This document shows, in pieces, positions 42,591-52,613 of a stretch of 64,000 bases of DNA. The notes under the pieces were generated by a model. The model saw only the letters and a list, made by a program, of their open reading frames with translations. It made no database searches and was not told where the DNA came from. The stretch covers positions 70,730,593 through 70,794,592 of the forward strand of contig NC_073744.1 of NCBI RefSeq assembly GCF_029784135.1. The letters are read 5' to 3'. Numbering within the stretch: the first letter of the stretch is position 1; each line of letters opens with the position of its first letter. Both the position numbers and the translations under genes were made by a program. Source of the stretch: Toxorhynchites rutilus septentrionalis. Its lineage: Eukaryota > Arthropoda > Insecta > Diptera > Culicidae.

Positions 42591-42833
42591 TTGACGTTAA
42601 TTTTATAAGAGAGTTTTTCCATCTGGTGCTATAGTTATGAAACACTGGAATTTTAGTTTTTTGAATGTTTCGCGCCTGAACACAACAATAAAGTTCAAAT
42701 GGCCAGTCTTATAAATGGAGATAGTTATTGTATTCTACATTATATACTTCAATTCAACCGACTTCTTTCATATCTCTGGGAACTCAGAGAAATGGAGTGG
42801 TTCTATAGTTATGAAACGCAGTGTACATGCAAA

Positions 42834-43057
42834 AGTGAAGGTGATATACTTGCTTGCGAATTAGAATTAGAATATACAATAACACCTGCATCTAGTACGG
42901 CTATTGTCATGCGTATATATGATTCACTACAAACAACAAACAAACGCATGGCGGAAAATGTTTATGAGGTTATAGTTTTTTTATAACCTCACGAATCACC
43001 ATTTGTATATATGACAACAATTATATTTCTAGAAATAGGAATTAATAAAAAAAAATA
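42834..43057. other. Spacer
   Basis: About 220 bp of AT-rich DNA between the inverted repeat and the TA target of the mariner. A plus frame (42699-42986) crosses it and shows no motif. Confidence 0.4.
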
Positions 43058-44356
43058 TTGGGTTGGGGAAAAAGAAATGTTGTATATTGTCAATATATGG
43101 CAACACTTAAACATATCTTGTGTTGTACTTATCGCATCGGGTCATACTATACGGCTATTTAAAGACGACAATCTGTGCTAGTTTCGTGCAATCAAGTGAC
43201 GTTTCGACAGTGTTGTGATTGTTTTTTTCAGTCTCAAGTTATAGCGCGTCAAAGATGGAGTCCACCAAGCAAGAAATTCGCCATATTTTACGTTTTTACT
43301 ACCTGCGAGGTAAAACTGCAACGAAGGCGGCCGAAAAAATTCGTGTAGTTTATGGACTCGAAGCTGTAACGATTTGCACAGCAAAACGTTGGTTTGATCG
43401 ATTTCGTTCTGGTGTAGTGGCTGTCGAAGATACACCCCGTACTGGTAGGCCAATCGTCGTGGAAACCGATAAAATCGTTGAAATCATCCAAGTAGACCGG
43501 CATGTGAGCACTCGCTCGATTGGCCAGGAACTGGGTATAGACCAAAAAACCGTTTGGAACCATTTGCAGGAGATTGGATTCCAAAAAAAGTTGGATGTAT
43601 GGGTGTCATAGGAGTTGACGCAAAAAAATCTTTTAGATCGAATCAACGCCTGCGATGCACTGCTGAAACAAAACGAACTCGACCCATTCTTGAAGAAGAT
43701 GGTGACTGGTGATGAAAAGTGGATCACGTACGACAACCTAAAGCGAAAAAAGTCGTGGTCGAAACGCGGTGAGCCGGCTCAAACCATCGCCAAGCCCGGA
43801 TTGACGGCCAGGAAGGTTTTGCTGTGTGTTTAGTGGGATTGGAAGGGAATCATCCACTATGAGCTGCTCAACTATGGCCAGACCCTCAACTCGGTTCTCT
43901 ACTGTGAGCAGCTTGACCGTTTGAAGCAGGCGATTGACCAGAAGCGGCCAGAAATGATCAATAGGAATGGTGTTGTTTTCCACCAAGACAACGCTCGGCC
44001 TCACACATCTTTGATGACCCGCCAGAAGCTACTGGAGCTCGGATGGGATGTCCTATTGCACCCACCGTATAGTTCGGACCTGGCTCCAAGTGATTATCAT
44101 CTCTTCCGGTCCATGCAAAACGCTCTTGGTGATACTAAGTTGGCCTCAAAAGAGGCTTGCGAAAACTGGCTGTCTGAGTTTTTTGCAAATAAGGAGGGGG
44201 GTTTTATAAGGGGGAGATAATGAAGTTGCCTTCTAAATAGCAACAATTTTGCGAACAAAACGGCGCATATTTGACTTAAATTGGATAATTTTAAGTATGT
44301 TAAATAAAGCGTCAAATTTCGATCAGAAATACGACATTTATTTTTCCCTAACCCTA
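43058..44356 (+). mobile_element. mariner element with both ends
   Basis: It is 1299 bp. The left end is ttgggttggggaaaaagaaa and the right end, inverted, is tagggttagggaaaaataaa, with TA at 43056-43057 and 44357-44358. It contains one near-complete transposase frame, which is disabled. Confidence 0.92.
43255..44287 (+). pseudogene. mariner DD34D transposase with stops and a late frameshift
   Basis: It begins MESTKQEIRHILRFYYLRGK, with the paired helix-turn-helix region (ICTAKRWFDRFRSG, and RSIGQELGIDQKTVWNHL). Catalytic motifs: VTGDEKW (first Asp), HQDNARPH (second Asp) and SDLAPSDYHLF (third Asp), with 34 residues between the last two. In-frame stops are TAG at 43609-43611 and TAG at 43831-43833 (where a Trp is usual: VWWDW). 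A frameshift in the G-rich run near 44205 puts the true C-terminus (GEIMKLPS, CEQNGAYLT) in another frame, with a further TAG where a Trp is usual. The three Asp residues remain, so the damage is recent in kind but disabling. Confidence 0.93.
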
Positions 44357-44371
44357 TATTTAAAATGAGTG

Positions 44372-44460
44372 GTGGTGATGGCTTAGAAAAAATGCTCCGA
44401 TGGGATTCGAACTCCGATTGTCTGGATGATAAGAAACAGTTATCTCACACGGTTATGTGG
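44372..44460 (-). repeat. Possible tRNA-like (SINE) fragment
   Basis: On the minus strand cggagttcgaatcccatcgg (44396-44415) looks like a tRNA T-arm with a good B box (gttcgaatccc). Upstream, gagataactgtttcttatca could be the decayed anticodon region. No A box, acceptor stem or target duplication is visible, so it is not a working tRNA. Confidence 0.25.
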
Positions 44461-45388
44461 AATATAATTCTAGAGCAGTACATATAATACGAAAAAGGTG
44501 CAATCTGACTCGTCATTCCTGGTCATCTATGGTATTTTAGTGGAAATGTCTTGAAATATATATTTAAATGATCAAGTCAGCTTCAGTATCACGTGTTTTA
44601 AGTAATCAAATAACTTGAAGCAAAAATTGTCATTCAAATTTTACCAATTTAAAGCTGCTTTTGGTCCTGCTGATCTGGTAGAGATTAAATTATCTCTTGA
44701 AGTCATCAAATCACCACCAGACGTTGACATTGTACATACGACATCGTAGGCACACGACAAATAATTTAGAGGAACAGAGTGCGAAGTCGGAAATTTTAAG
44801 TGATTTTTGAAATACTGTAACTTCGTAAAAAACGCATATCGATGTGATGTACATCATTTTGAAGCTACACATTTTTATCTTGATGTGTGTAGTAGGCAAC
44901 AATATAGGGAAGAAATTAAAAATCTATTTTTCTGTTTTTTCAAATATTTTCCGAACTAACACAATTTTTGCTACCCGAATCAATATTGAATCCAATTAAC
45001 TTTATCTCTTCATTTGGTTCTTATAACGACCCATATGGATATATTTCAGTTTGAATGAAAAATTACCCTTTCGTTTTTGATGATGAATTAATCAATAAAC
45101 AACCATCGCAATGCAAATCGAGAGGCAGTTTTTAAAACTCCAAAAAATATTGCACAAGGATAATTTGTTACTTTGGCGAAAAAATTGTTTGCATCAACTT
45201 CAAAAACGGGGTTTATAGCGCTTTACAAAATTCACTCAAATTCTGCAAATATCGTAGAAAGTTCTAATGTTTACAGGCAAATTTTCTAGCTTAGTGTATT
45301 CCCTAAACATCTGTGAAAGTTTCATATTGATACGTTTAGCAGTTTTTTCTAGCCGATTTTTTAAAATTTGGAGTAAATACATGTGAGT
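44461..45388. other. Unassigned AT-rich DNA
   Basis: No frame over 65 codons with a motif. The end of this stretch merges with the GACGTAG-type end that follows. Confidence 0.35.
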
Positions 45389-45556
45389 ATCATCACTCCT
45401 TGCAATCCGCGTAGCAAACGAAACGGCCCTTTTCAGGATTTTATCAAGCAGTTTAACGATGTAATTCTTCAAACGTATCCAAAATCAGCATTCAAAAGAT
45501 AGTCTATCGGAATCCTACGTCAACTATGTGGTCGTGTCCCGGACACAACCCTCCTG
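45389..45556 (+). mobile_element. GACGTAG superfamily member, end 2
   Basis: The end has a half core, aatcctacgtcaactatgtg, then a near-perfect palindrome, ggtcgtgtcccggacacaac(c) (45530-45550), and ctcctg. The 100 bp before it match 2480-2600 (inverse) and 18975-19085. The histone-type stem-loop at 45425-45440 has decayed to GGCCCTTTTCAGGATT. The other terminus was not found. Confidence 0.6.
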
Positions 45557-45784
45557 TAAATTTGTATTATCATTTCTCCTGCTGCACTATGTCCAACTTC
45601 TATAAGACCAGGTGATGATCTTGCTGCTTCCTGTCATTGTAAAAAATAACAACGCTTCAATTCATATTCTAGTGTATTTGAATTGGTAACTACCATAATC
45701 TGCATGATTTTCATATATATGTGTGCTTGCGAGCGCTGAGCGTGAACAAATATTTTTGTATTTTTCAGGTGTCAAGTTTGTATC

Positions 45785-47047
45785 GGGGTTTTCAATAAGA
45801 GCGCTACAAATGTTTTTTTTCAATAAAACAAAAACGGTTTTGGATATCAATAAAATTCTTTATTCATGTGAAAGTACGTTTGATGCCATTATGTATGGAA
45901 CTGAATTTCTTTTGCATGACGCTAAACCCAATTTTCGACGGTTTTCAAACATAAATCGGCCGATACTGCTGCAATTTCACGTTCGATATTCGTACGAAGT
46001 TTATCAATCGTCGCTGGCTTGTTGGCATAGACCATAGACTTGACGTAGCCCAACAGGAAATAGTCTAACGGCGTCAAATCGCACAACCGAGGCGGCCATT
46101 TCGTGAGACAACACGCTCACCAAACTTGGTTTTCAATAAATCGATTGTTAAATTCGTTGTGTGGCTTGTGGTGCCGTCCTGTTGAAACCACATATTGTCC
46201 AAGTCCATGTCATCCAATTCGGGCCAAAAATATACGGTTATCATTGAGCGGTAACGATTCCCATTCACAGTAACGTGCCGGTCTTGATCTTCACGGAAGA
46301 AGTACGGCTCAATGATGCCGTCGGACCATAAACCGCACCAAACCGTAATTTTTTCGGGATGCAATGTCGACTCATAGAGTACGTGTGGATTGCAGCGTGA
46401 CCAATAACGCATATTTTGCTTATTGACAAAGTCATTTAGCCAGAAATATGCCTCATCACTGAAAATGATTTTTCGATGAAAATCCGGATCATTTTCAAGT
46501 TGTTGCTAAGCCCAATTCACGAACATACGACGCTTCTGGTGGTCAAGCGGTTTCAGTTCTTGCGTCAATTTGTTCTTGTAAGGATGTATGCCAAGATTTT
46601 TTCGCAAAATTCACCACAACGATGTCACAGAGATGCCCAACGTTTGAGAACGATGTGTGAGAGACTGATTTGGGTCTTCCTCAATTGATGTGCTAATGGT
46701 AGCAATATTCTCGACACTACGTACACTTCTTTGTATCACTGGCACTGGAACACTTTGTACTGTGCCTTGTCTGTGGATTCAAATTTTTCCACTAGACGCT
46801 CAATTGTTGATCTGACAGGATGATTATGACGACCATAAATTGGACGTAGCGCTCTTCAAGTTGAGGCCATTGACTCCGAATTCCGGTAGTAAATTTTAAT
46901 AATCTCGACTCGTTGTTGGATCGTATATCTTTCCATTATGAAATGGAAAACCTTACTGAAGAGAAATGTCAAGAGAGTGGGAAAAAAATATGACGTCGTT
47001 TGCTGTCCCTATCGGTCTACTTCTGTAGCGTCCCTATTGAAATACCC
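45785..47047 (-). mobile_element. mariner-like element with both ends
   Basis: The left end is ggggttttcaataagagcgc then tacaaa, and the right end, inverted, is gggtatttcaatagggacgc then tacaga. The unit is about 1.26 kb and holds a transposase on the minus strand. I could not settle the target duplication from the two flanks. Confidence 0.8.
45895..46936 (-). pseudogene. mariner-like transposase, broken
   Basis: From the ATG at 46936-46934 the frame reads MERYTIQQRVEIIKIYYRNS, then breaks. The best-kept part (46412-46074) gives HPEKITVWCGLWSDGIIEPY, VNGNRYRSMITVYFWPEL and DNMWFQQDGTTSHTTNLTID, with the second catalytic Asp in QQDG. After a one-base shift near 46090, PPRLCDLTPLDYFLLG follows, with the third Asp, and then YVKSMVYANKPATIDKL. 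The spacing of the last two Asp residues is about 34. HTH and central parts lie in other frames at 46900-46420 (e.g. IFSDEAYFWLNDFVNKQN). Several stops and shifts make it inactive. Confidence 0.85.
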
Positions 47048-47089
47048 TTCACAAGATCAGTTATATTTCTCGCTGTATTAGTTGTTTCG

Positions 47090-47870
47090 ATCAAAAAATC
47101 TGGAAATTCATAAGAGAAAACTGCTCACGGAGAGAGAGAGAAAAAGGACAAATCGATGCAATTCACCAAGAAAATGTTGGTATCAGAGAAATTACTCGTC
47201 GGATTGAACGATTCCATCGAGTAGAGCTCAATTGTTTGACGAATCCTCATGAATACGGTAAAAAGAAGAGAGCTCCACGCGGAAAATAGTTAGAACAGCT
47301 ACGAATACCTCAACATCGTTTATGCAAATACTCACTTCGAAAGATGTCTGAATTTTGCCACAGCTGACATGAACCTGCAATGAAACATGGTATGTTGTGA
47401 CAAAGAATGTTTTCAAAAGAATACATTTTGCTATCTACCATAACGGAAAGTTCTCCGATGTAAGACGGTATTTTTTTTTTGCTAGGTCATCTTCAGTGAG
47501 GAAAACAAGTCAATTTCAAAGGTCCTGATGATTTCAACTGGCACTGGCGTGATTTACAGAAGGAGGAACTATATTTTTCAACCAGAAACCTTGGGTGGAG
47601 GCACGTGCGTGATTTGAGCTCCTCTCTCCTACCGTTTTTGCGTGGATACAAACTAAGCAATGGATTAAGGACCAAAAACTTGACTTATTGGACTTATCGG
47701 CTGGTTCTCCAGACTTACATTCTTCTGGGGATCTTAGTACGCAGGATTCACGCTGAGGGAAAGCAACACACCACGGTCGAAGCCGCAATTTCGGAGACAT
47801 AGGGAAATATCCAGAAATATGTTCTGCAAAATTTGGTAAATAGTATGCCAACACGATTTTTTAGGTTATT
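47090..47870 (+). pseudogene. Tc1/Tc3-like transposase relic
   Basis: Conceptual pieces in order: EKGQIDAIHQENVGIREI-like N-terminal helix-turn-helix (47140, reading GQIDAIHQENVGIREITRRI), LTNPHEYGKKKRAPRGK, then a compressed middle with FKGPDDFNWHWRDLQKEELY (47518), WIKDQKLDLLDLSAGSPDL (47660, where the 'LDWPA.SPDLN' motif is expected) and a C-terminal HAEGKQHTTVEAAI. The regions around both central Asp residues are mostly deleted, and there are several frame changes. No inverted ends were found, so only the coding relic is supported. Confidence 0.65.
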
Positions 47871-48556
47871 GATCGAAATGACAAAGTTATCAATTATTGA
47901 CATGTAAAACTGCCGATTATTTTGAATTTTTCATTGCAAATACTTCTAAATTATGAAATTTATATCTAGAAAAATGGATTGCTGTCTGTCTGATTCTTAT
48001 GGACTCGAAAATTACTGAATCTACCGACATGAAAATTAGCATGTAGGAGTTTTTGGGGCCGAGGAAGGTTCTTATTATAGTTCGAGACCCCTCCCCCGTC
48101 TCTGAGGGGAGGCTGTCATACAAATGAAACACAAACTTCTACATACCTCGAGAACTAATCAAGCAAATGGAGCCAAATTTGGGATGTGAGGGTTTTTGGA
48201 TACGAGAAATGTTTCTATGATAGTATGACATCCTCTCTCTTCTGAAATTGAGAGGTAGTCCAGTAAAAATAATACACATATTCCAACCAAACATGACAAT
48301 TGAAAATTTTCGGAAAACTCTGAAGGAAAATGGAAAAATTAGAAAAAATTAAATTCGCATATGTTCTACAATTACATAGTGACAAACGTTGTTGGTCCAT
48401 TTGATGTTTGCGCTAACGAAATTGATTGAAACACTCCTATATATTCTTCTATCTATATAAAAAAATGGATCACCGAATGTGTTGATTTAGGACTGTACGA
48501 TTTAGGACTGTCTTCATTCTATCATACTTTATTCCATGTAACGGAGAAATATGTTA

Positions 48557-48994
48557 CAGGTAAACTTCGATATAACGTACATTTCACTTTCAAAATTGTA
48601 CGTTGTACCGAATTGTACGTTATATCGAAGCATAATAAAGTACTCACAAACGTAGTCTATAATACATTATTGTGTTGCTGTTTTAGTACAGTTAATGAAT
48701 AACTTCAATCAGAAAACGAAGCCAGCCTTTCTCATGATGTTTCCCTTCGTACTGTTGATTAAAACTTGATTCATTTAGAATCCGGAATTACAAAACCAGC
48801 TGTATTTCGAGATTGATTGAAGGTACAAAACTTGTTTTAGCATCACAATACAGATAATTCATTGTTCTATCAGAAAAGAAATATTTAAAAAAAAAATCAT
48901 TACACTTTGGAAATGTGTACGTTATATCGAGGTAAAATGTACGTTATATCGAGAGTACGTTATAACGAGGGTACGTTATATCGAAGTTTCCCTG
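48557..48994. mobile_element. 438-bp Tigger-type MITE nested in the Helitron
   Basis: The ends are caggtaaacttcgatataac and, inverted, cagggaaacttcgatataac; both continue gtac. TA flanks it at 48555-48556 and 48995-48996. The motif cgatataacgtac, direct or inverted, occurs several more times near both ends (48600-48630, 48905-48980), as expected of transposase-binding repeats. CAGG ends with a TA target fit the Tigger/pogo group. It has no coding capacity. Confidence 0.85.
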
Positions 48995-49075
48995 TATTTG
49001 CAAGTGATTGAAAAATCTTCGAGAATTGTGTCTGGAAATAATATGATATTATAATGAAGAGTTTTGGTAGAATTA

Positions 49076-50374
49076 AAGGGTGTGTCACATCAAATTGCAT
49101 CACGGAAAAAACGCTGTAGAAATTTAATTTTTAGGAATTATATCTTCAGCTTTCGCTTTAAAATCAGATAAGAGTGTATAGATCACGTTGGCCATGCTTC
49201 ACTGTCAATTTTTCGTAAATTTGGAAAAATGTCGTCGAATGAAAAAGAGCGTCGTGAATTAATCCTGTGCACTCATTTCGAGAATCCGGAGTTGTCACAT
49301 CGGGACATCGGTAAGATGCTGGGAATCATCCAATCCACGGTCAGCAGAGTACTAAAACGATACTTCGAGAACCTAACCATCGACCGGAAGGTGAAGAACG
49401 GCAAAAATGGATGCTCCGTCAGTGAAAAAGATCACAAGCGCGTAGTTAAGCAGTTTAGACGTGATCCGAGAAGTTCGGTCCGGGATGTCGCCAATAAGCT
49501 GAATTTGTCAAGTTCATTCGTCCAGCGAACCAAGCAGCGGGAGGGCCTGCGTACATACAAGGTTCAGAAGGCTCCTAACCGCGACGAAAGGCAAAACATG
49601 GTGGGGAAGACGCGAGCCCGGAAGCTGTACACCGAAATGCTGACGAAGCCGCATTGCCTGGTAATGGACGACGAAACCTACGTCAAAGCGGACTTTCGTC
49701 AGCTGCCGGGCCTGTTGTTCTTCTCCGCAGAGGACAAATTCAGCGTTCCGGAGGAGATTCGCAAGCAGAAACTATCCAAGTTTGCCAAAAAGTACATGGT
49801 GTGGCAAGCGATCTGCTCTTGCGGAAAGCGGAGCGACCCCTTCGTGATGACCGGCACGGTAAACGGGCAGGTTTACCTTAAGGAGTGCCTACAGAAGCGC
49901 TTACTACCACTATTGAAGCAGCACGAGGGCCCGACCATCTTCTGGCCGGATCTCGCTTCGTGCCACTATTCAAAGGACGTGTTGGAGTGGTTCGAAGCCA
50001 ACGGGGTCACCTTCGTGCCAAAGGAAATGAACCCGCCCAACGCGCCGGAGCTTCGTCCAATAGAGAAATATTGGGCGATTATGAAGCAGGCCCTCCGCAA
50101 GAACCCAAAAGTTGTCAAATCGGAGGCGGACTTCAAGAGAAAATGGATTTCTGTTCAAAAAAAACTACAACCTGACGTTGTACAGAACCTTATGGGCGGG
50201 GTAAAGAGGAAGCCGCGAGCATACGGGCTTGGGCTCGAAGTATGAATAAAAAGAAAATGCCAAAAGTTGTTTAATAGTTTTTATTTTACTGTCTAAAATT
50301 TTCAAAAGGATCGGTCTACTGGGAGAATTTCTACAGCGTTTTTTCCGTGATGCAATTTGATGTGACACACCCTT
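49076..50374 (+). mobile_element. DD37E Tc1/mariner transposon, copy 2 (intact)
   Basis: It is 1299 bp with inverted ends of about 50 bp starting aagggtgtgtcacatcaaat, and TA at 49074-49075 and 50375-50376. It sits inside Helitron DNA. It differs from copy 1 (26114-27412) at scattered single sites only. With both ends and an uninterrupted transposase it may be able to move. Confidence 0.96.
49229..50245 (+). CDS. Tc1/mariner DD37E transposase, intact
   Basis: This is a cut-and-paste transposase of the IS630-Tc1-mariner superfamily, of 338 residues, the usual length. It acts in the nucleus on the inverted ends of its own element and inserts at TA. Residues 1-110 hold two helix-turn-helix units (LSHRDIGKMLGIIQSTVSRV near 23-42; SSVRDVANKLNLSSSFVQRT near 83-102). 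The catalytic triad is Asp148 (VMDDETY), Asp241 (FWPDLASCHY) and Glu279 (RPIEKYW). There are 37 residues between the last two, which defines the DD37E group known from mosquitoes. The ATG is in a good context (aaaATGtcg), 153 bp inside the left end. A tga follows at 50243-50245 and an aataaa at 50246. Out-of-frame ORFs at 49654-50175 are shadows. Confidence 0.96.
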   Translation: MSSNEKERRELILCTHFENPELSHRDIGKMLGIIQSTVSRVLKRYFENLTIDRKVKNGKNGCSVSEKDHKRVVKQFRRDPRSSVRDVANKLNLSSSFVQRTKQREGLRTYKVQKAPNRDERQNMVGKTRARKLYTEMLTKPHCLVMDDETYVKADFRQLPGLLFFSAEDKFSVPEEIRKQKLSKFAKKYMVWQAICSCGKRSDPFVMTGTVNGQVYLKECLQKRLLPLLKQHEGPTIFWPDLASCHYSKDVLEWFEANGVTFVPKEMNPPNAPELRPIEKYWAIMKQALRKNPKVVKSEADFKRKWISVQKKLQPDVVQNLMGGVKRKPRAYGLGLEV

Positions 50375-50538
50375 TACTAGGAAATTTATAGCAAAAGGTA
50401 ATTTTAAAGGATAGATTAGCAGATCAATCAATGAACAGTTCTGTGATTGGACCCATGAACATGCGCTTAGTAATAAAACATAAATGTGATAACGAAAAAT
50501 AAATTTTGGGCGGGACGAAGTTTGCCGGGTCAGCTAGT

Positions 50539-52612
50539 GGTGTTATGAAAACTGAACAGCTGAAATTATCATATTTATGCCCATTAAATAATCAAACGAC
50601 TCTTCAGAACGAAATTGACGTTAAAGATACTTTATTCTAAGCATTCAACTATGTATATCTCGAATTAAATTCTAACTGTTTGTTTTACAACGAAATATAC
50701 TCTTATAGAATTTGGACAGAGTGAATGAGTATGATGATTTCAGATGCGTATTGAAACAATTACAACAGTTTGTTTAATTGGATGAATTTGTATTTTATGG
50801 TTCACCGATTACATATTATTATAACCGTTATAAACCTGTTTGTGTCTGTGGTTTTAGAGATTCTAGAATGAGCGTCAATTATTTCCATACAACACAATTG
50901 TATCGAATTTACAAAGTGCGATGAGCAATTTATTGTATTATGAACTAATTAAAATTCTTGCAATCCACCAGAGCTCAATAATCAATTTCAAATGAAAGCG
51001 CTTGTTGCGCTTGAAACTGCTGTATTGTCTACGGAGGCTGACGAAAATTGGGGCAAACAAATGTTAAGCAGAATACCCATGACCAATATTGAAATACATT
51101 GTACTATACATGAATGATCACATTTTTCCAGTAAAATGAGCATCGCTTCTCTTTTGAGGTTGAATCATTGGAACATGCTGCATATGAGAACGATGAAATA
51201 TATGACAAACGATTTTTCTCCAGGCATTTACGGAATCGAGAACCCTTGAAAACACACGACTCTGACATCCACTGAGTTCCACACGGCGACAATTTTAACG
51301 TTTTATTTGTTTTTTTTTAGAAAGTTCGTTATTTGTAGTCCCAATAAGATATGTTCAATTTTGTTGTTAACACTCCTATACTCGCGCGAAAAATCCTTAT
51401 TTGTGTACTCTGGACTGTGCGCGTCTCTGTGATATCGCTTTTGTATATTTTTAGGCGTTATTGATATTTATTCAAAGAAAAAGGTATAATTGAGCGGGAA
51501 AACTCCAGAAAATATCTTTTCTTTAACTTCATTCAGTCTTGATAGTTATTTAATTCAGCCACCTCATTGATGCTCGGTCCGACCTATGCGCGTGTATAGG
51601 AAGGATATACGTTTACGTTTCGAATATCCGAACTACGTATGTTCCAAGTTCCTTGGGGTGAATATATGCCTACGCTCCCATGAAACACTCTTCATTCATT
51701 GATTGCTATCAACATCAGCAAATTTGCCAACGCTTCTGAATATTACATATACACTTTACAAGATGACGGAGCATCCCCGAGCGCCTGCTTCCTAAAAATG
51801 AAAGTTATTCCTGCAGCAATATTAGTAAAATGCAAAATGTGCTGCTAAGTAAAAACTTCGTCCCGGGGCTCTGGAAGTGCAGGGCCAGCAGGGCACAAAA
51901 TCATAACAATAACGGAGTGAGCTGGTACGCTTCGTGTTTTAACTACTTTAACAAACCCGCACCGGGGAGACAACCACATCTTGCCAGGATGGCTTTTTGT
52001 GTGTGTATGGAAAAGATAGAATTAAGTCATACAAGCCGTGCCTAGCCAAAAGAGAGAACCGCCTTTTCAGCGCAAAATTTGAGCAGCACATGTAGCTCAC
52101 GATGCAGCACAAAAGTAGCCTCGTTTCCGCAGCATCCAGACCTCAGGATATTGTGTGAACTTTGTATGGTCCATTGGAAGCGTTTTCGTGAGGAACAATC
52201 AGGTCTACCAAAAATTCTTCACTTGCTGTATGTTTTTGTATGTGTCAACAGGCTGCACATGAAAATGCTGACGAGGTCGTACTTTATCTCGATTATTATT
52301 CTTTCTCAGTAGAAAAAAGTGTGGAAAAAACTTTTAGTACCAAGTGTTGTAATATTTGATTTCCCAATACATTCAAGCCCTGTTTTTTGAGACAAGATAC
52401 GTTTCCAGGTACACACTGTTTTCTAAATGCCGCTAGTTACCGAGATGGAAAATCGGTCCCTTTTCTAACCAAACCCCGAGTAGAGTTGACATCAGTACAG
52501 AGGTGATTTCTAGTTCATCCATAAAGCTCAAAACGTCGTTTAATCCGGGACCTGATGGAATCCCATCAGCTTTTCTCGCACATAAATGACTTGTTGTTGA
52601 CCCGTTGCTAAC
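50539..52612. other. Unassigned DNA
   Basis: No frame here shows a family motif; the longest are 71 and 77 codons (51830-52045, 52079-52312). A GC-richer part lies at 51830-52190. It may be single-copy host DNA. No element ends were found. Confidence 0.35.
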
Positions 52613-52613
52613 A

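Larger units (their letters stand above)
41246..42833. repeat. Large inverted repeat made of two Tc1-like half elements
   Basis: The left arm (41246 to about 41900) and the right arm (about 42105-42833) are inverse copies, from cactgtgtttcacaactgaa at one end to cgcagtgta at the other. Each arm has an outer and an inner copy of the end motif (cagtgtttcataactataga, 41422 and inverted at 42650), as in Tc1 relatives with doubled binding sites. Each arm also carries the last third of a Tc1-type transposase, on the minus strand in the left arm and on the plus strand in the right. The 200 bp in the centre are not shared. A third copy of one arm is at 53446-54400. Confidence 0.85.
47965..50537 (+). 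mobile_element. Helitron-derived element with two nested insertions
   Basis: The 3' end is gacgaagtttgccgggtcag then CTAG (50534-50537), followed by T, as in Helitrons. A 5'-type start lies at 47965 (tctagaaaaatggattgctg, then tctgtctgattctta) and another at 48448 (tctatctatataaaaaaatg), so two Helitron starts stand in series. Between them lies the aaacttctacat / catgtgagg-type repeat also found at 38845-39150. No Rep/helicase gene is present. Into this body were inserted a MITE (48557-48994) and the DD37E transposon (49076-50374). Removing both restores continuity with the copy at 38519-38842. Confidence 0.78.
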
